A stretch of 64,000 nucleotides of DNA from Ardenticatenaceae bacterium (lineage in GTDB: Bacteria; Chloroflexota; Anaerolineae; Promineifilales; Promineifilaceae). A program made the translations under genes and the position numbers. Where the stretch lies: the NCBI GenBank assembly GCA_020634375.1, contig JACKBX010000009.1, forward strand, positions 186,001 to 250,000, read 5' to 3'. The notes beneath the pieces were generated by a model. It had not been told where the DNA came from. It saw only the letters and a list, made by a program, of their open reading frames with translations, and ran no database searches. Position 1 is the first letter of the stretch; each line of letters starts with the position of its first letter. Below are positions 26,409 to 36,038 of this stretch, piece after piece.

Positions 26409-26621
26409 ATGACCTCACTCACAAAACCTGGTGTCAAAACATCTGAATTCTGGCTGACGCTGATGCCCTGGCTGTTAGCTCTCGTTGTCGTTATCTTGCT
26501 TGGGTTGGGCCGCGTGGACATTGCATTCGCTCAATGGGTATTGGTCGCCTTGGGCATCGGTGGTGGCGTAGGGAACGCTGCGTATGCCAACGGCCGTGCA
26601 AAGGTGAAGAGCGTCCAATGA
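26409..26621 (+). CDS. Small membrane protein in tail operon
   Basis: 70 residues with two hydrophobic helices (about 15-35 and 38-58). Ribosome site AAAGGAGC. Ends with ATGA overlap to the chaperone gene. Could be an accessory membrane partner of the EAD-like protein or an antiholin-like protein; not recognised. Confidence 0.5.
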   Translation: MTSLTKPGVKTSEFWLTLMPWLLALVVVILLGLGRVDIAFAQWVLVALGIGGGVGNAAYANGRAKVKSVQ

Positions 26622-27016
26622 AATCCATCAAAATAGCCCTGGCCGGGCAGACCTACACCGTGAATGAGCTGCCGCGTAAGAAGAACGCGGCCTGGCGCGA
26701 GCGTTTTCAAGCAGAGTTCGTGGAAGTGGCCGATGCCCTGGTGGCGATGGCCGACAGCGACATTGCCAATGCCGACAGCCTGGCCGCCATCGTGCGAAGC
26801 GTGGTCGCGCAGGTCAACGGCGCGGTGGAGAAAATCGTCGCGCTGCTGCTGGACTATTCCAGCAGCATGGCTGCTGATGGCGAACGCATCGAGGAGGAGG
26901 CTTACGAGAGTGAGCTGCTAGACGCCTTTTTGGAGGTGTTGAAGCTGGCCTACCCTTTTGGCTCTCTGGTCGGGGCGCTGGCGCCCTTAGCCAACCTTGG
27001 CCCAGCCTCCGCGTAG
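26618..27016 (+). CDS. Tail assembly chaperone
   Basis: 132 residues; position between tail tube and tape measure and the helical, acidic composition fit the gpG-type chaperone. A second frame (-1) is open from before 26989 through 27282 without a stop, as expected for the gpG/gpGT programmed frameshift arrangement, although I see no classic slippery heptamer near 26985-27010. Confidence 0.6.
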   Translation: MKSIKIALAGQTYTVNELPRKKNAAWRERFQAEFVEVADALVAMADSDIANADSLAAIVRSVVAQVNGAVEKIVALLLDYSSSMAADGERIEEEAYESELLDAFLEVLKLAYPFGSLVGALAPLANLGPASA

Positions 27017-27069
27017 ATTTTGAAGAACTATTCCTCTCCGCGTTTGGGGAGAGTGAATTACCTGGAGAG

Positions 27070-27282
27070 TTGGAGACGATGGATTTGGCGATGGCCTGGG
27101 TGCGGCGCGAACGCTTTAAGGCGCAGTTGTTGGCCGCAGAACTGGCTGCGCTGTTGGCGCAGGCGATGGGGCCAGATGCCGGCGCGGCAAATAGTGTTCG
27201 CACGCGAACACCTGTGGACGGCCGTTACGCCCGCGTGCCCGCTGACCAGTTGCTTGGCGAGATGGGGGTCATTATCCAATGA
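27070..27282 (+). CDS. Tail chaperone extension (T part of G-T) or separate small gene
   Basis: 70 residues if begun at the ATG at 27070, but the frame is open well upstream and reads DFEELFLSAFGESELPGELE before that ATG, looking like genuine protein. This favours expression by -1 frameshift from the preceding gene. It contains a full 16-bp palindromic site at 27195. Ends overlapping the tape measure start. Confidence 0.55.
   Translation: METMDLAMAWVRRERFKAQLLAAELAALLAQAMGPDAGAANSVRTRTPVDGRYARVPADQLLGEMGVIIQ
27195..27210. promoter_or_regulatory. 16-bp palindromic site 5 (TGTTCGCACGCGAACA)
   Basis: Full match to the dispersed prophage palindrome, again encoding VRTRT, within the tail chaperone extension. 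Confidence 0.55.
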
Positions 27283-30200
27283 GCGTCAAACTGGCCGACG
27301 CCCTGGTCTACCTGGCTGCTGAGAACAAGAAGCTCAAGGATGACCTGGCCCACGCTGAACGGGAGACCAACTCCTGGGTTAAACGCGTGGGCGAGGGCAT
27401 GGCGCAGGGGCTGGGCCAGGCGCTGACCAACTGGACGATTCAGGGCGTGCAGAAAATCGCCCAAATGGGGCGGCAAGGGGTGCGGGCGCTGGCGCAGGGC
27501 ATGGTCGGCGGCAACGCGGAATTTGAGCAGTACAACCAGCAGTTTGGCGTGCTGCTCAAGTCGGCTACGGCCGCGCAACAGCGTATGCAAGAGTTGGAAA
27601 AATTCGGTCGTACCACCCCGTTTGATTTGCCCGAAGTCGTCAAAGCTGATTTGATTTTGCAGGGGTTTGGCCTGCACGCAGAGGAAGCGGCCGTGCGCTT
27701 CGGCAAGTCCGGCGCAGAGATTCGCACCATCGCCGGTGACGTGGCGTCGGGCACGTCGGCCACATTTGAGGAGATTAGCGGCTATCTTGGCCGCTTCTCT
27801 TCCGGGGCTACGGGCGAGGCCATTCAGCGCTTCCAGGAACTGGGCATCGTCACCCGCCGCGAACTGGCGGCGATGGGCGTGGAATTCTCGAAGAGCGGGG
27901 AGTTGGTCTCGCCACTAGACGAGGCCATGACCATCCTGCTGCAGCACCTGGAGCAAAAGTACGGCGGCATGATGGACGCGCAGTCCACAACCTTCAATGG
28001 CATGCTCTCCAATTTGCGTGACTGGGTAGGCAATTCCCTGCGGCTGATTGGGCAGCCAACGTTTGAGCTTATCAAGGGGCAGCTAAAAGACCTCCTTGCT
28101 TTCCTGGATAGCCCGGCGGTGGCTTCGGCCATCAATGGGCTGCGTGATTTGTTTGCGGTGGCGACGGCCGGAGCGCTGGCGATTATTCGCGGCTTTAGCG
28201 GCGCGGCGAAGGCATTCTTCCGCTCGCTCTTCGGCGACTTCGATACCGTTGCTACCAACCTGGAGAACAACGCCGGGTCGTGGGGGCGCAATATCGTACT
28301 GCAATTGGCGCGAGGCATGGCGGCGGCGGCAACGGCCGTTGTGCGTGTGCTGAACCAGATTGCCTCCATTATTGCCTATTGGCTGAAGCCTGGCTCACCG
28401 CCCAAGATTTTGCCAGACATCGATACCTGGGGCACAGGGGCGATGCAGGCGTGGTTGGACGGATTCGGCTCGGCCGACGTGGGTGTGCTGAAGCGTATCA
28501 AGGGCCGCGTTGCCGAGATTTTGCAGAGCATGGGCAGCGGGGCCGATGTGGGCTTGTTCTCAACCATTAGTAACGCCATCAGTGGATTATTCCGCAGCCA
28601 GGCAAAAGAGAACGACACGGGTCTGGTCGGCCGTATCCTGGGCAGCAATGAGGCCATTGCCAAAGCTATCAGCGACATTCGGCAAATGGGCGGTATTGGG
28701 CAGCAAACGCTGCAGATGCTGGAAACGGCGCTAGGCAGCCTGCCGCCGGTGGCGCTGGCGTACACGCAGGCGATGCTGAGCCTGGCGCAGGCGGATGAGC
28801 AAGTACGCCTGGCGCAGGAAGAGCTGACCCGCGTCACGGATGAGTATGCCAATAAGCTGAAGCCGCTTAACAATGAGTTAGAAGCCATCCAAAACAAACG
28901 GCAGGATATGGCCGATGAAAAGCGCATTGCCGCGCTGAAGGAGGCGCTTGCTTCCGGCTCTCTCAACGCCAATGAGGAAGAACTGGCGCTGATGGAAATC
29001 CGCGAGCGGCAGCTGAGGAAGGAAATCCGCGATACGGAGGAGGCACGGGATACGGCCGTTGAGGGCGCACAGGAGCAGTTGGACGCGGCTGAGGCGGAAC
29101 AGGAGGCAGCGCAGGAAGCGGCGGAGATGCAGGCGGCGCTCTTGCAGGCGCAGCAGGAGTCCAATGACCTGATCAACCAGCAGGTAAGCCTGTTGGGACA
29201 GTTGGCGAATGCGCTGGCCGGTGTGGGTAGTGCGTTGGAAACGGCCGTTGGCAGCGGTGGCGGGGGCTTGGGTGATGCGCTGGGCGGATTAGGGGACATC
29301 GCCATACCAGATTTGGGCGAAGGCGAAGACCCGCTGGGCATCGAGTCTTTGTTCGAGAGCATGGACATTGAAGGGCTGGTGGCGGAGATTACGGCCGAAT
29401 TCGAGCCGCTCAATGAGGAAGCGTCCAAGATTGGTGATAATTTCCGCAATGCCCGCGATGCAGTGGATGACTTCTTGGCAAAGATTGGGGTGTTGGATGA
29501 TGAGGGTAAACCAGCCCGTGGCGCGTTGGACAATATCAAAGATGGTGTAATTACGTTGGGGGGCGCATTTGCAGCCGCAAAAATCGCCGGATGGGTCATG
29601 GGTATCGTAACTTCCATTGGTGGCCTGGTTGCCAGTGAAGGCATCATCGGAGCGATTGGCGCGGCCGTTGCTGCATTAGGCGGGCCGGTGGTAATTATCG
29701 CGGCGATTGTTGGTGCGTTTGCTGCGGCTTGGCATACCGACTTCATGGGAATGCGCACGACACTAGAGCAAGTTTGGGCAATCATTAGCATTGTTTTCCA
29801 GCAAATAGGCGACCGAATTTCCACTTTCTTAGCGCCAGCCATTAACGCATTCAAGTTGATTTGGGAAGCTGCATGGGCAGGTATTAAGGCTATGTTGGCG
29901 CAAGCATGGGCCAACATCCAAATGGTATGGGCTGAGCTTGGCCGTTGGATAAATCACAACCTGGCCCCCTGGGTTGAATATTTCCAGGGTGTTTGGGAAG
30001 AAGGCTGGGCATACATAACGGCCAAATTAAACGAAGCGTGGGCATCTATTCAGGAGGTGATTGGAGCGTGGAAAACCAAGTGGGAATCGCTGATGACCTC
30101 GTTGCACGATGCAGTGCAGCCTGTCTTAGATATGGTGCAAAACTTGTGGGATGCCATCAAAGGTTTTTGGGATTGGTTAAAGGATAAGGTTTTCGACTTT

Positions 30201-30521
30201 GATTTTCACATTCCAGACCTGCCTGATTGGGCGATTCCTGGCAGTCCTATTCCTCTGCATACGGCATGGAAGGCATTTGCCGAGGACATGAATAGGATGA
30301 CCATTCGTCCCAAGATGGACACATCTCAAGTGGCCGGGGCAGGATTTCCAAATAGCGCGGCGGCGGTAACGGCCGCGCAGCAACCGGTAGTCAATAATTA
30401 CTACTTTGGCAACTTGGAGTTTAATGACGAGGCATCAGTTCGCACGCTCATTGAGTTTCTGCAAAGCATGGGCGATGACATCAGCCTGGCGCGGTTCCAG
30501 GCCTCGCCCCTGGGGGTATAA
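27279..30521 (+). CDS. Tail tape measure protein
   Basis: 1080 residues, the longest tail gene, directly after the chaperones. N-terminal coiled coil, a conserved-looking block around FGVLLKSATAAQQRM and FDLPEVVKADL, a long Gln/Glu-rich coiled coil (about 510-640), hydrophobic helices near 740-800 (IIGAIGAAVAALGGPVVIIAAIVGAFAA is the core) and tryptophan-rich repeats at about 830-960. It sets tail length and helps DNA exit. A 1080-residue tape suggests a tail of roughly 160 nm by the usual 1.5 angstrom per residue rule. Confidence 0.85.
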   Translation: MSVKLADALVYLAAENKKLKDDLAHAERETNSWVKRVGEGMAQGLGQALTNWTIQGVQKIAQMGRQGVRALAQGMVGGNAEFEQYNQQFGVLLKSATAAQQRMQELEKFGRTTPFDLPEVVKADLILQGFGLHAEEAAVRFGKSGAEIRTIAGDVASGTSATFEEISGYLGRFSSGATGEAIQRFQELGIVTRRELAAMGVEFSKSGELVSPLDEAMTILLQHLEQKYGGMMDAQSTTFNGMLSNLRDWVGNSLRLIGQPTFELIKGQLKDLLAFLDSPAVASAINGLRDLFAVATAGALAIIRGFSGAAKAFFRSLFGDFDTVATNLENNAGSWGRNIVLQLARGMAAAATAVVRVLNQIASIIAYWLKPGSPPKILPDIDTWGTGAMQAWLDGFGSADVGVLKRIKGRVAEILQSMGSGADVGLFSTISNAISGLFRSQAKENDTGLVGRILGSNEAIAKAISDIRQMGGIGQQTLQMLETALGSLPPVALAYTQAMLSLAQADEQVRLAQEELTRVTDEYANKLKPLNNELEAIQNKRQDMADEKRIAALKEALASGSLNANEEELALMEIRERQLRKEIRDTEEARDTAVEGAQEQLDAAEAEQEAAQEAAEMQAALLQAQQESNDLINQQVSLLGQLANALAGVGSALETAVGSGGGGLGDALGGLGDIAIPDLGEGEDPLGIESLFESMDIEGLVAEITAEFEPLNEEASKIGDNFRNARDAVDDFLAKIGVLDDEGKPARGALDNIKDGVITLGGAFAAAKIAGWVMGIVTSIGGLVASEGIIGAIGAAVAALGGPVVIIAAIVGAFAAAWHTDFMGMRTTLEQVWAIISIVFQQIGDRISTFLAPAINAFKLIWEAAWAGIKAMLAQAWANIQMVWAELGRWINHNLAPWVEYFQGVWEEGWAYITAKLNEAWASIQEVIGAWKTKWESLMTSLHDAVQPVLDMVQNLWDAIKGFWDWLKDKVFDFDFHIPDLPDWAIPGSPIPLHTAWKAFAEDMNRMTIRPKMDTSQVAGAGFPNSAAAVTAAQQPVVNNYYFGNLEFNDEASVRTLIEFLQSMGDDISLARFQASPLGV

Positions 30522-30524
30522 CGA

Positions 30525-31913
30525 ATGGCAATTACATTCCGTATTTATGATCCGTTAGGCGACGTGGATTTCGCTGACTACGACCTGCACATTCAGCGCA
30601 ACGGATTCAAGCAGCAGGGGCCGCTTGAACTGCGGCCGGGCGAGTGGGCCGACCTGCAAGAAAAGGTCACATTTCGCTGGTTGCAGCCGTCAGAAACGCT
30701 GCGGTTGCCGGTGCTCAAGGCGCTGGCTGGGTTTGGTAAACGGGCACGGGATAATCAACGGCCGTCTAGCTCCAACTATTTCTCGCCGGGCGACCAGGTC
30801 ATTTTGGAGATAAACACGGGCAGCGAGTTGGGCTATCGCTACGCCATCCTGCGCGATGTGCGCATGGACGAGCTTTCGCCGCTGCACTGGCGGCCGTCGG
30901 CGCTTCCAGAGTTAGCGCTGGAGTTCGAGCGCGAGGGATTGTGGCGCGGCATTGCTCCCGACGTTACACCGCCAGAAACAGGTCTCGTCCATTTAGAAAA
31001 CTACGACTCGCAGGGAGGCACGGCGTCTAACGCCGCCATCTTCCATGATCTAGATGGGGATGCACCTGCTCAGACCATCCTTAAGGCTCAGATGTCTGGC
31101 AGCTTCTCAACCGAAGTGGGAAAGGTCATTATTGCTACCAGGAATGCAAGTTCTGTTTCCGATGCGACTAAATTCACGCCATTCTTCAACGCGAAAGAAG
31201 AGCTAGACTACACCGCATATCAAGCAGCAGCGACAAATCCATTGACAACGGGCGTCGGCCCGGACGGGGTTATGCTGCGATTCCCTGCCGGTGTAAACAC
31301 TGGATACCTTCGCTGGCAACTGCCTTACACAGTGGATTACTTTGCCGGACGCTACCGTGTTTATTTCGTGGGGCGCACGAATGATGACACGAAAGAATGC
31401 CGGTTGGGGATCACGCATGGCTATGGAACGACGCCGGGCGGCACGACCGAGACGATAGACTATCGATTCGGGTCAGGAGGAATTACCTGGGGCGCGGTAG
31501 ATATGGGTATCATTACGCTGCCGGAAGGGAGGCTTGTAGGGGGAGTTGCGGCGTCGTCGGCTTATTTTATCAGCCTTTACTTCAGCAAAGACAGTGCATT
31601 ACAACTGGACGTCGCCAGCATCTTCCTCGTGCCGCAGGATACTATGTTGTATAGCATCACGAATTCACCGGTGAACCTGGTCGCAGACGGCATTATGGGT
31701 CGGTCGTATGGTGTCGATGCCATCGGCTATGTGAGTACGCCCAGCTTGGGTAATCTCGGCCGGTTCATTGAAATATCCCCGGTTGGGGCTACTGCCATCT
31801 ATGTCTATATCTTTGACCTGTATAGTTCTCCTTATTCTCTTTTCGAGTACACCACTGACTGTTGGTTGTCCGTCAGGGCTGCACCTCGTTACCAGTATTT
31901 GAGGACTGATTAA
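30525..31913 (+). CDS. Distal tail protein
   Basis: 462 residues; starts 4 bp after the tape measure stop. The N-terminal ~150 residues (RIYDPLGDVDFADYDLHIQ...) resemble distal tail (Dit-like) proteins; the C-terminal two thirds are beta-rich, like a carbohydrate-binding or jelly-roll extension. Overlaps the next gene by one base. Confidence 0.6.
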   Translation: MAITFRIYDPLGDVDFADYDLHIQRNGFKQQGPLELRPGEWADLQEKVTFRWLQPSETLRLPVLKALAGFGKRARDNQRPSSSNYFSPGDQVILEINTGSELGYRYAILRDVRMDELSPLHWRPSALPELALEFEREGLWRGIAPDVTPPETGLVHLENYDSQGGTASNAAIFHDLDGDAPAQTILKAQMSGSFSTEVGKVIIATRNASSVSDATKFTPFFNAKEELDYTAYQAAATNPLTTGVGPDGVMLRFPAGVNTGYLRWQLPYTVDYFAGRYRVYFVGRTNDDTKECRLGITHGYGTTPGGTTETIDYRFGSGGITWGAVDMGIITLPEGRLVGGVAASSAYFISLYFSKDSALQLDVASIFLVPQDTMLYSITNSPVNLVADGIMGRSYGVDAIGYVSTPSLGNLGRFIEISPVGATAIYVYIFDLYSSPYSLFEYTTDCWLSVRAAPRYQYLRTD

Positions 31914-33049
31914 TGGACATTGTCGAACGAAGCTCCCTGACGCTCTTCTCCCGCCTGGCCCCAGGGGATACGCCCAGCACGTCACCTCTGGTCACCCTGA
32001 CACCATACGCCTGGCCCAGCTACCGGCGTATCACGCTGGCCGAGGGCGGCGATGCCGGAGCGAGCTTTAATATCACTGGCGACGTGGCCGATGAAGCCAG
32101 CATGGAATACTGGCTGGAGAACTGGTTGGCGGCGCATTTTGTAGAGGAGTACGGCGGCGAAACCTGTTTTGTGGGGCGCATTCATACCATGCGCCTGACT
32201 TACAACGGTATCTTCCTGGTCTATTCGCTGGATTCCTGCTGGAACAAAATCGCCTGCCGCTATACGTCAGTGGTGGACGGCCAGCAGTATCTTTCCTCAT
32301 TTGAGGAGGATAGCGACAGCCAGGCTGTTTGGGGCGTGCGTGAACTCATCCTGGAACCGGAGGACATCATTGGCGGCGCGGAGGCAACGGCGTTGGCGCA
32401 GGATGCGCTGGCAGAACTGGCTCAGCCTCGCGTGTGGCGCGGCGACGTGGATTTTGCGGCCACCGCCAAGCCGGTGCTGAAGGTGGAGGTGGAAGGCTAC
32501 CCGGCCACGCTGGATGTGAAGCACCACAATGATACTAGCACAGCCACGCAGGATGCGGACGCAGCGGTTACGGCCGTTCTTACCACTGCTGATTACGTCA
32601 GCGCGGGCAGTATTGCCACCAATGGCACACAGGTGACGCGCAAGAGCGATTACCGGCCGGGCTTGCAGCGATTGAAGTATGTCGCTTCTCGACGCGATGG
32701 CAGTGGCAACCGCTATAACTATGGCTGCGTTGGTTCGCTGGCCTTTGATTACGCGGCGGCCAATGTGAGTGCGGTGCGCTATTACCTGCAAATGAAGCGG
32801 AAACGGCCGCTCATCTTCGACGCCAAGCAAAACTACGTGGCCGCGCCGTTGGTACGGCCGGGCGGCGTGAGCTTTGTGACCGATATGATGCCAGGGCGGC
32901 CGGTGGCATCCCCGCTCCTGGATGATGTCCGGGCGCAGTTTGATGAGGCGGTAGAGTACAGCGCGGCCGGGGCGAAGCTGCGCGGCCAGTGGGACTTGAA
33001 CAGCCGCGTGGCGGCTTTGAATATGGCGTTAATTGCAAGGAGAAAATAA
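31913..33049 (+). CDS. Tail hub / baseplate-like protein
   Basis: 378 residues. Beta-rich first half (VTLTPYAWPSYRRITLAEGGD) and a C-terminal half with strand-turn patterns, in the slot where siphophages encode the tail hub (Tal-like) protein. Function inferred from position. Confidence 0.5.
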   Translation: MDIVERSSLTLFSRLAPGDTPSTSPLVTLTPYAWPSYRRITLAEGGDAGASFNITGDVADEASMEYWLENWLAAHFVEEYGGETCFVGRIHTMRLTYNGIFLVYSLDSCWNKIACRYTSVVDGQQYLSSFEEDSDSQAVWGVRELILEPEDIIGGAEATALAQDALAELAQPRVWRGDVDFAATAKPVLKVEVEGYPATLDVKHHNDTSTATQDADAAVTAVLTTADYVSAGSIATNGTQVTRKSDYRPGLQRLKYVASRRDGSGNRYNYGCVGSLAFDYAAANVSAVRYYLQMKRKRPLIFDAKQNYVAAPLVRPGGVSFVTDMMPGRPVASPLLDDVRAQFDEAVEYSAAGAKLRGQWDLNSRVAALNMALIARRK

Positions 33050-33697
33050 ATGGCAATCAATACATTAGTGTGGCCTGCGGAAAATGGCGACGAGGTGGGA
33101 ACGCTGGCCCCGGCGGTGCAGGGCAGCCTGGACACCTACACCGTTTACTGCAAGTACCTCGATGGCACGGCGCGGAATATCGCAGGCGACTTGAGCGGTT
33201 ACTTCGAGGCCAGTAATGGCACGCGCTACACCATCAGCGGGGATTTGTCGGCCGTTGACAATGCGATCACCTGGGAACTGAGCGCCGAGGACGTGGGACT
33301 GGTGGGTACGTTCTGGCTGCAATTGTTCGATACAGTTGGCGGCGTGGCGCGGGGGTGTTACCGCGTGCGTTGGGAGGTGCAGGCGAATCTGAGCGATCCT
33401 GGCAGTGTGACGCCGCCACCGGCCACAGTGGGCATACCCGCTGAGGTCGCAGCATGGGTAGAGCAGGCGTGGGCAAATGTGCTGGCCGGGAATCTGTACG
33501 AGGTGGCGCATGTGGGCAGCGGGCACAATCTGGAAGTGACACCGGCGCCACGTGGCTTCTTTATGCAGGCGGAGACAGTGGATTCGGGGGAAAGTATCAC
33601 AATCCCGATCGGCCACCAGATGGTGGTTTGGGATGGTCTTACCGTAGATGGTGAGCTTATTGTAAATGGCCGGTTGATTACACCACCGGCCAGTTAG
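33050..33697 (+). CDS. Tail-tip protein with immunoglobulin-like start
   Basis: 215 residues. Residues 1-110 look like a beta sandwich (YCKYLDGTARNIAGDLSGYFE...GTFWLQLFDT), as in BppU-type baseplate proteins. The C-terminal end (MVVWDGLTVDGELIVNGRLI) is a repeated beta-strand motif typical of fibre tips. AAGGAG and a GGAGAAAAT site precede it. Confidence 0.5.
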   Translation: MAINTLVWPAENGDEVGTLAPAVQGSLDTYTVYCKYLDGTARNIAGDLSGYFEASNGTRYTISGDLSAVDNAITWELSAEDVGLVGTFWLQLFDTVGGVARGCYRVRWEVQANLSDPGSVTPPPATVGIPAEVAAWVEQAWANVLAGNLYEVAHVGSGHNLEVTPAPRGFFMQAETVDSGESITIPIGHQMVVWDGLTVDGELIVNGRLITPPAS

Positions 33698-33720
33698 ATT
33701 TTTTTAAGGAGAATTTTCTA

Positions 33721-34647
33721 ATGACAGCAAAAATAGATGCAAATGGCATTGAATTGGATGAACTGGCGGCTGATGTAGCAGCATCGGCCGCCGGGAAATT
33801 GCGTATTATTGCACGGGATGATGGCACGGTGAAGGTGCTAGACAGCGCGGGTGCGGGCGGGGCGCTGGCGATGTTGACGGATTTGCCGCCAGGATTGAGT
33901 GATTATAAGAATGTGATTGTAGTTGATAGCGGCGGCAATGGGGATTACACCACATTGAGCGCAGCGATTGCATCTATTGTTTCAGGAACAGACACGGTGC
34001 ATATTTTCCAATTTGGAAACATTACCGAACTTGTTAATGTTCCTGGCGGAGTATGGGGCGACTTCGATATACATATCCACTTTTTTGGTGACTACACATT
34101 TTCGGACGGCTCAGTCATTGTACATCGCTTTAACCGATTATTCCTGCGGGGTGACTTTACGGTCTCGGGGGGATTACAGATTGGGGAAGACACAACAGAT
34201 TTGGAACAAATTCCCGGCGTGATAATCAACGGAACCGTAAAAAGCGACGCTGCTGGATCGAGAATTACAACGGTGGACGGCATTGGCTTCTCCGTACTCG
34301 GCTCTCGCGTACTGGTTGAGCTATATTACAATTGCCGAGGGGAAGGATTTACACAGCTTTATATTGCTGGCTCACATATCGAAAAACTATCTATCGTAGG
34401 ACAGTATTATGCGATAGCCGACTTATCCAGAAACGGTATTTTCGGCTCATCTATTAATTATTTGTACATTGACGATGAGGGCGAATTTGCGCCTCCAACC
34501 GACCTGCTGGTCGTTGGCTGCACGATTGATAATTTAGAAAGTGCGAACGCGATAACCAATGCGAAAATGTACCTGAATGCAATCAACTCAGTCACCAATG
34601 TGACGTTTGACGCCGGTTCGGCGAACGGTTCTAACATCGTCTACTAA
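33721..34647 (+). CDS. Tail fibre with beta-helix-like body
   Basis: 308 residues; the N-terminal ~60 residues resemble a virion-attachment segment, then successive short strands (DTVHIFQFGNITEL, DFDIHIHFFGDYTFSDGS, LFLRGDFTVSGG) suggest a right-handed beta-helix as in receptor-binding fibres. Noticeably more AT-rich and lacks ACGGCCGT, as expected for a recently exchanged receptor-binding gene. AAGGAG site upstream. Confidence 0.55.
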   Translation: MTAKIDANGIELDELAADVAASAAGKLRIIARDDGTVKVLDSAGAGGALAMLTDLPPGLSDYKNVIVVDSGGNGDYTTLSAAIASIVSGTDTVHIFQFGNITELVNVPGGVWGDFDIHIHFFGDYTFSDGSVIVHRFNRLFLRGDFTVSGGLQIGEDTTDLEQIPGVIINGTVKSDAAGSRITTVDGIGFSVLGSRVLVELYYNCRGEGFTQLYIAGSHIEKLSIVGQYYAIADLSRNGIFGSSINYLYIDDEGEFAPPTDLLVVGCTIDNLESANAITNAKMYLNAINSVTNVTFDAGSANGSNIVY

Positions 34648-34648
34648 A

Positions 34649-35554
34649 ATGAAACGCCACCACCGTATTCTTTTACTACTAATTATTGCCTGCGTCATCG
34701 TACCAATGGCGCAGGCCGGGGGACGGCCGTTGCCCCCAGAAGATGCGCCTACGTCTGTGACGCGGGGAACGGTCGTGTACTTGCCAATCGTCTCCAAGCC
34801 CAGGCCGCTGGTCGCTGACCGGCGACTTGGGCCGGAAGTGTGCCTGTCGTGGCCGCCACAATCCACACTTGAGCAGGCCGCAAGTGATTTTGGCTTCCAG
34901 TTCTACTACCATTCCGGCAGCTACGCGCAGGAACGGCCGGAGGCGCTGCCGATGCTCCGCGCACCGGAAGCGCGACCAGAATACTGGTCAATCGTCAGTT
35001 ACAAGTTGTGGCAGCGAAATTATAGCGGCTTGGCGCTACTCTTTAATGAGCCGGATATGGCCGAGCAAGACGGACCATTGTCACCAGAAGACGCGGCGGC
35101 ATTGTATCGGCTTGCGATTCGGACGCATCCGAGAACAACGTGGATAACGCCTAATGCCATCTCGTTGAAATATCTACAACGATTTTTAGCAGCCGTTGGC
35201 AACGACTGGCGGCCGCAAGACCGCGTTGGCATCCACATCTACCAAACCAATGGCGGCTATGCCGTCAGCAGGTGGCCGGGCGAGTGGATCGCTGAGGCGC
35301 GGCAGATTGTAGACGAGAGCGAAGCGGCGGGGGCGGCGCTATGGGTGTCCGAGGTGGGGCCGTCGAATGATTGGCCGATGGCTGACTTGATGCGTTACTA
35401 CGAAGAATTGCTGAACGCGCCTGGGGTAGAGGTTGTCTGTGTGTTCACTACTTCGGTTGGTAATCAGCACTGGCACGCTTCAAAACGTGTTTTCTATGAC
35501 GAAAACGGCACTTTGACACCCTCTGGTGAAGCGTTCACGAGGACACTGAAATAA
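34649..35554 (+). CDS. Secreted glycoside-hydrolase-like protein, candidate lysin
   Basis: 301 residues from the ATG at 34649. Residues 1-24 form a signal peptide (RILLLLIIACVIVPMAQA). The body resembles a clan-A TIM-barrel glycosidase: LLFNEPDMAEQ (NEP, acid/base Glu) and WVSEVGPSND (nucleophile Glu) are at suitable spacing. It is the last late gene, where endolysins are found, but a signal peptide would mean Sec export. It could instead be a fibre depolymerase. No holin is adjacent on this strand. Confidence 0.6.
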   Translation: MKRHHRILLLLIIACVIVPMAQAGGRPLPPEDAPTSVTRGTVVYLPIVSKPRPLVADRRLGPEVCLSWPPQSTLEQAASDFGFQFYYHSGSYAQERPEALPMLRAPEARPEYWSIVSYKLWQRNYSGLALLFNEPDMAEQDGPLSPEDAAALYRLAIRTHPRTTWITPNAISLKYLQRFLAAVGNDWRPQDRVGIHIYQTNGGYAVSRWPGEWIAEARQIVDESEAAGAALWVSEVGPSNDWPMADLMRYYEELLNAPGVEVVCVFTTSVGNQHWHASKRVFYDENGTLTPSGEAFTRTLK

Positions 35555-35587
35555 CGTACCGCATAAGTCGGTAAATCAGGAATAGAA

Positions 35588-35625
35588 AAACGGCCGTTCC
35601 TCCGGGCCAGGGAGAACGGCCGTTT
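35588..35625. terminator. Bidirectional terminator built from two ACGGCCGT motifs
   Basis: AAACGGCCGTTC (35588-35599) pairs with GAACGGCCGTTT (35614-35625). Leftward transcripts end in a U-run, rightward ones in a weaker one. Separates the convergent late and early arms. Confidence 0.75.
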
Positions 35626-35666
35626 CTTGTTGGTATGTGCCAGATATGGAGTTTTCTCGAATCCCT

Positions 35667-36023
35667 CTAATGGCCTGCACCACCTCCTAACTGCGGCTGC
35701 CGGTGTTGTGCCATCAGCGTCAAAATGCTGACGGTTTCCAGTTCAGCCGGAACGATTTCTCCTTCTACAAAATCCATACGTGGCCGCGCAAACAAAGGGC
35801 CACCCACCATAATTACGCCCACAGTGGCTTTGATCGGCCGTAGGAAGATGTGTTGCAAAACCTGGGCGATGGTCTCGTCGATGTCGTTGATGTACGCTGT
35901 GCCAGTCAAAGAAAACAAGATGCCGTTCCCGGCCACGTAGCCACCGGCCACCTTGTCGGTGATTTTGTAAGCCTTTAACACGGCATCGATGGCGGCGCTC
36001 ATGCCCTCTATTTGCTCTTTCAT
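35667..36023 (-). CDS. Hypothetical protein, end of leftward operon
   Basis: 118 residues, soluble; GVIMVGGPLFARPRMDFVEGEIVPAELETVSILTLM suggests a small alpha/beta fold. A GGAGAAG ribosome site precedes the ATG. Last gene of the early arm, 78 bp after the ATPase gene. Not recognised. Confidence 0.55.
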   Translation of the reverse strand: MKEQIEGMSAAIDAVLKAYKITDKVAGGYVAGNGILFSLTGTAYINDIDETIAQVLQHIFLRPIKATVGVIMVGGPLFARPRMDFVEGEIVPAELETVSILTLMAQHRQPQLGGGAGH

Positions 36024-36038
36024 CAGTGCTTCTCCGGT

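Noticed and set aside
28376..29917. 513-codon leftward open frame antisense to the tape measure gene
   Set aside because: Its Ser/Pro/Ala-rich translation is what a GC-rich coiled-coil gene gives on the opposite strand; no ribosome site and no recognisable domain.
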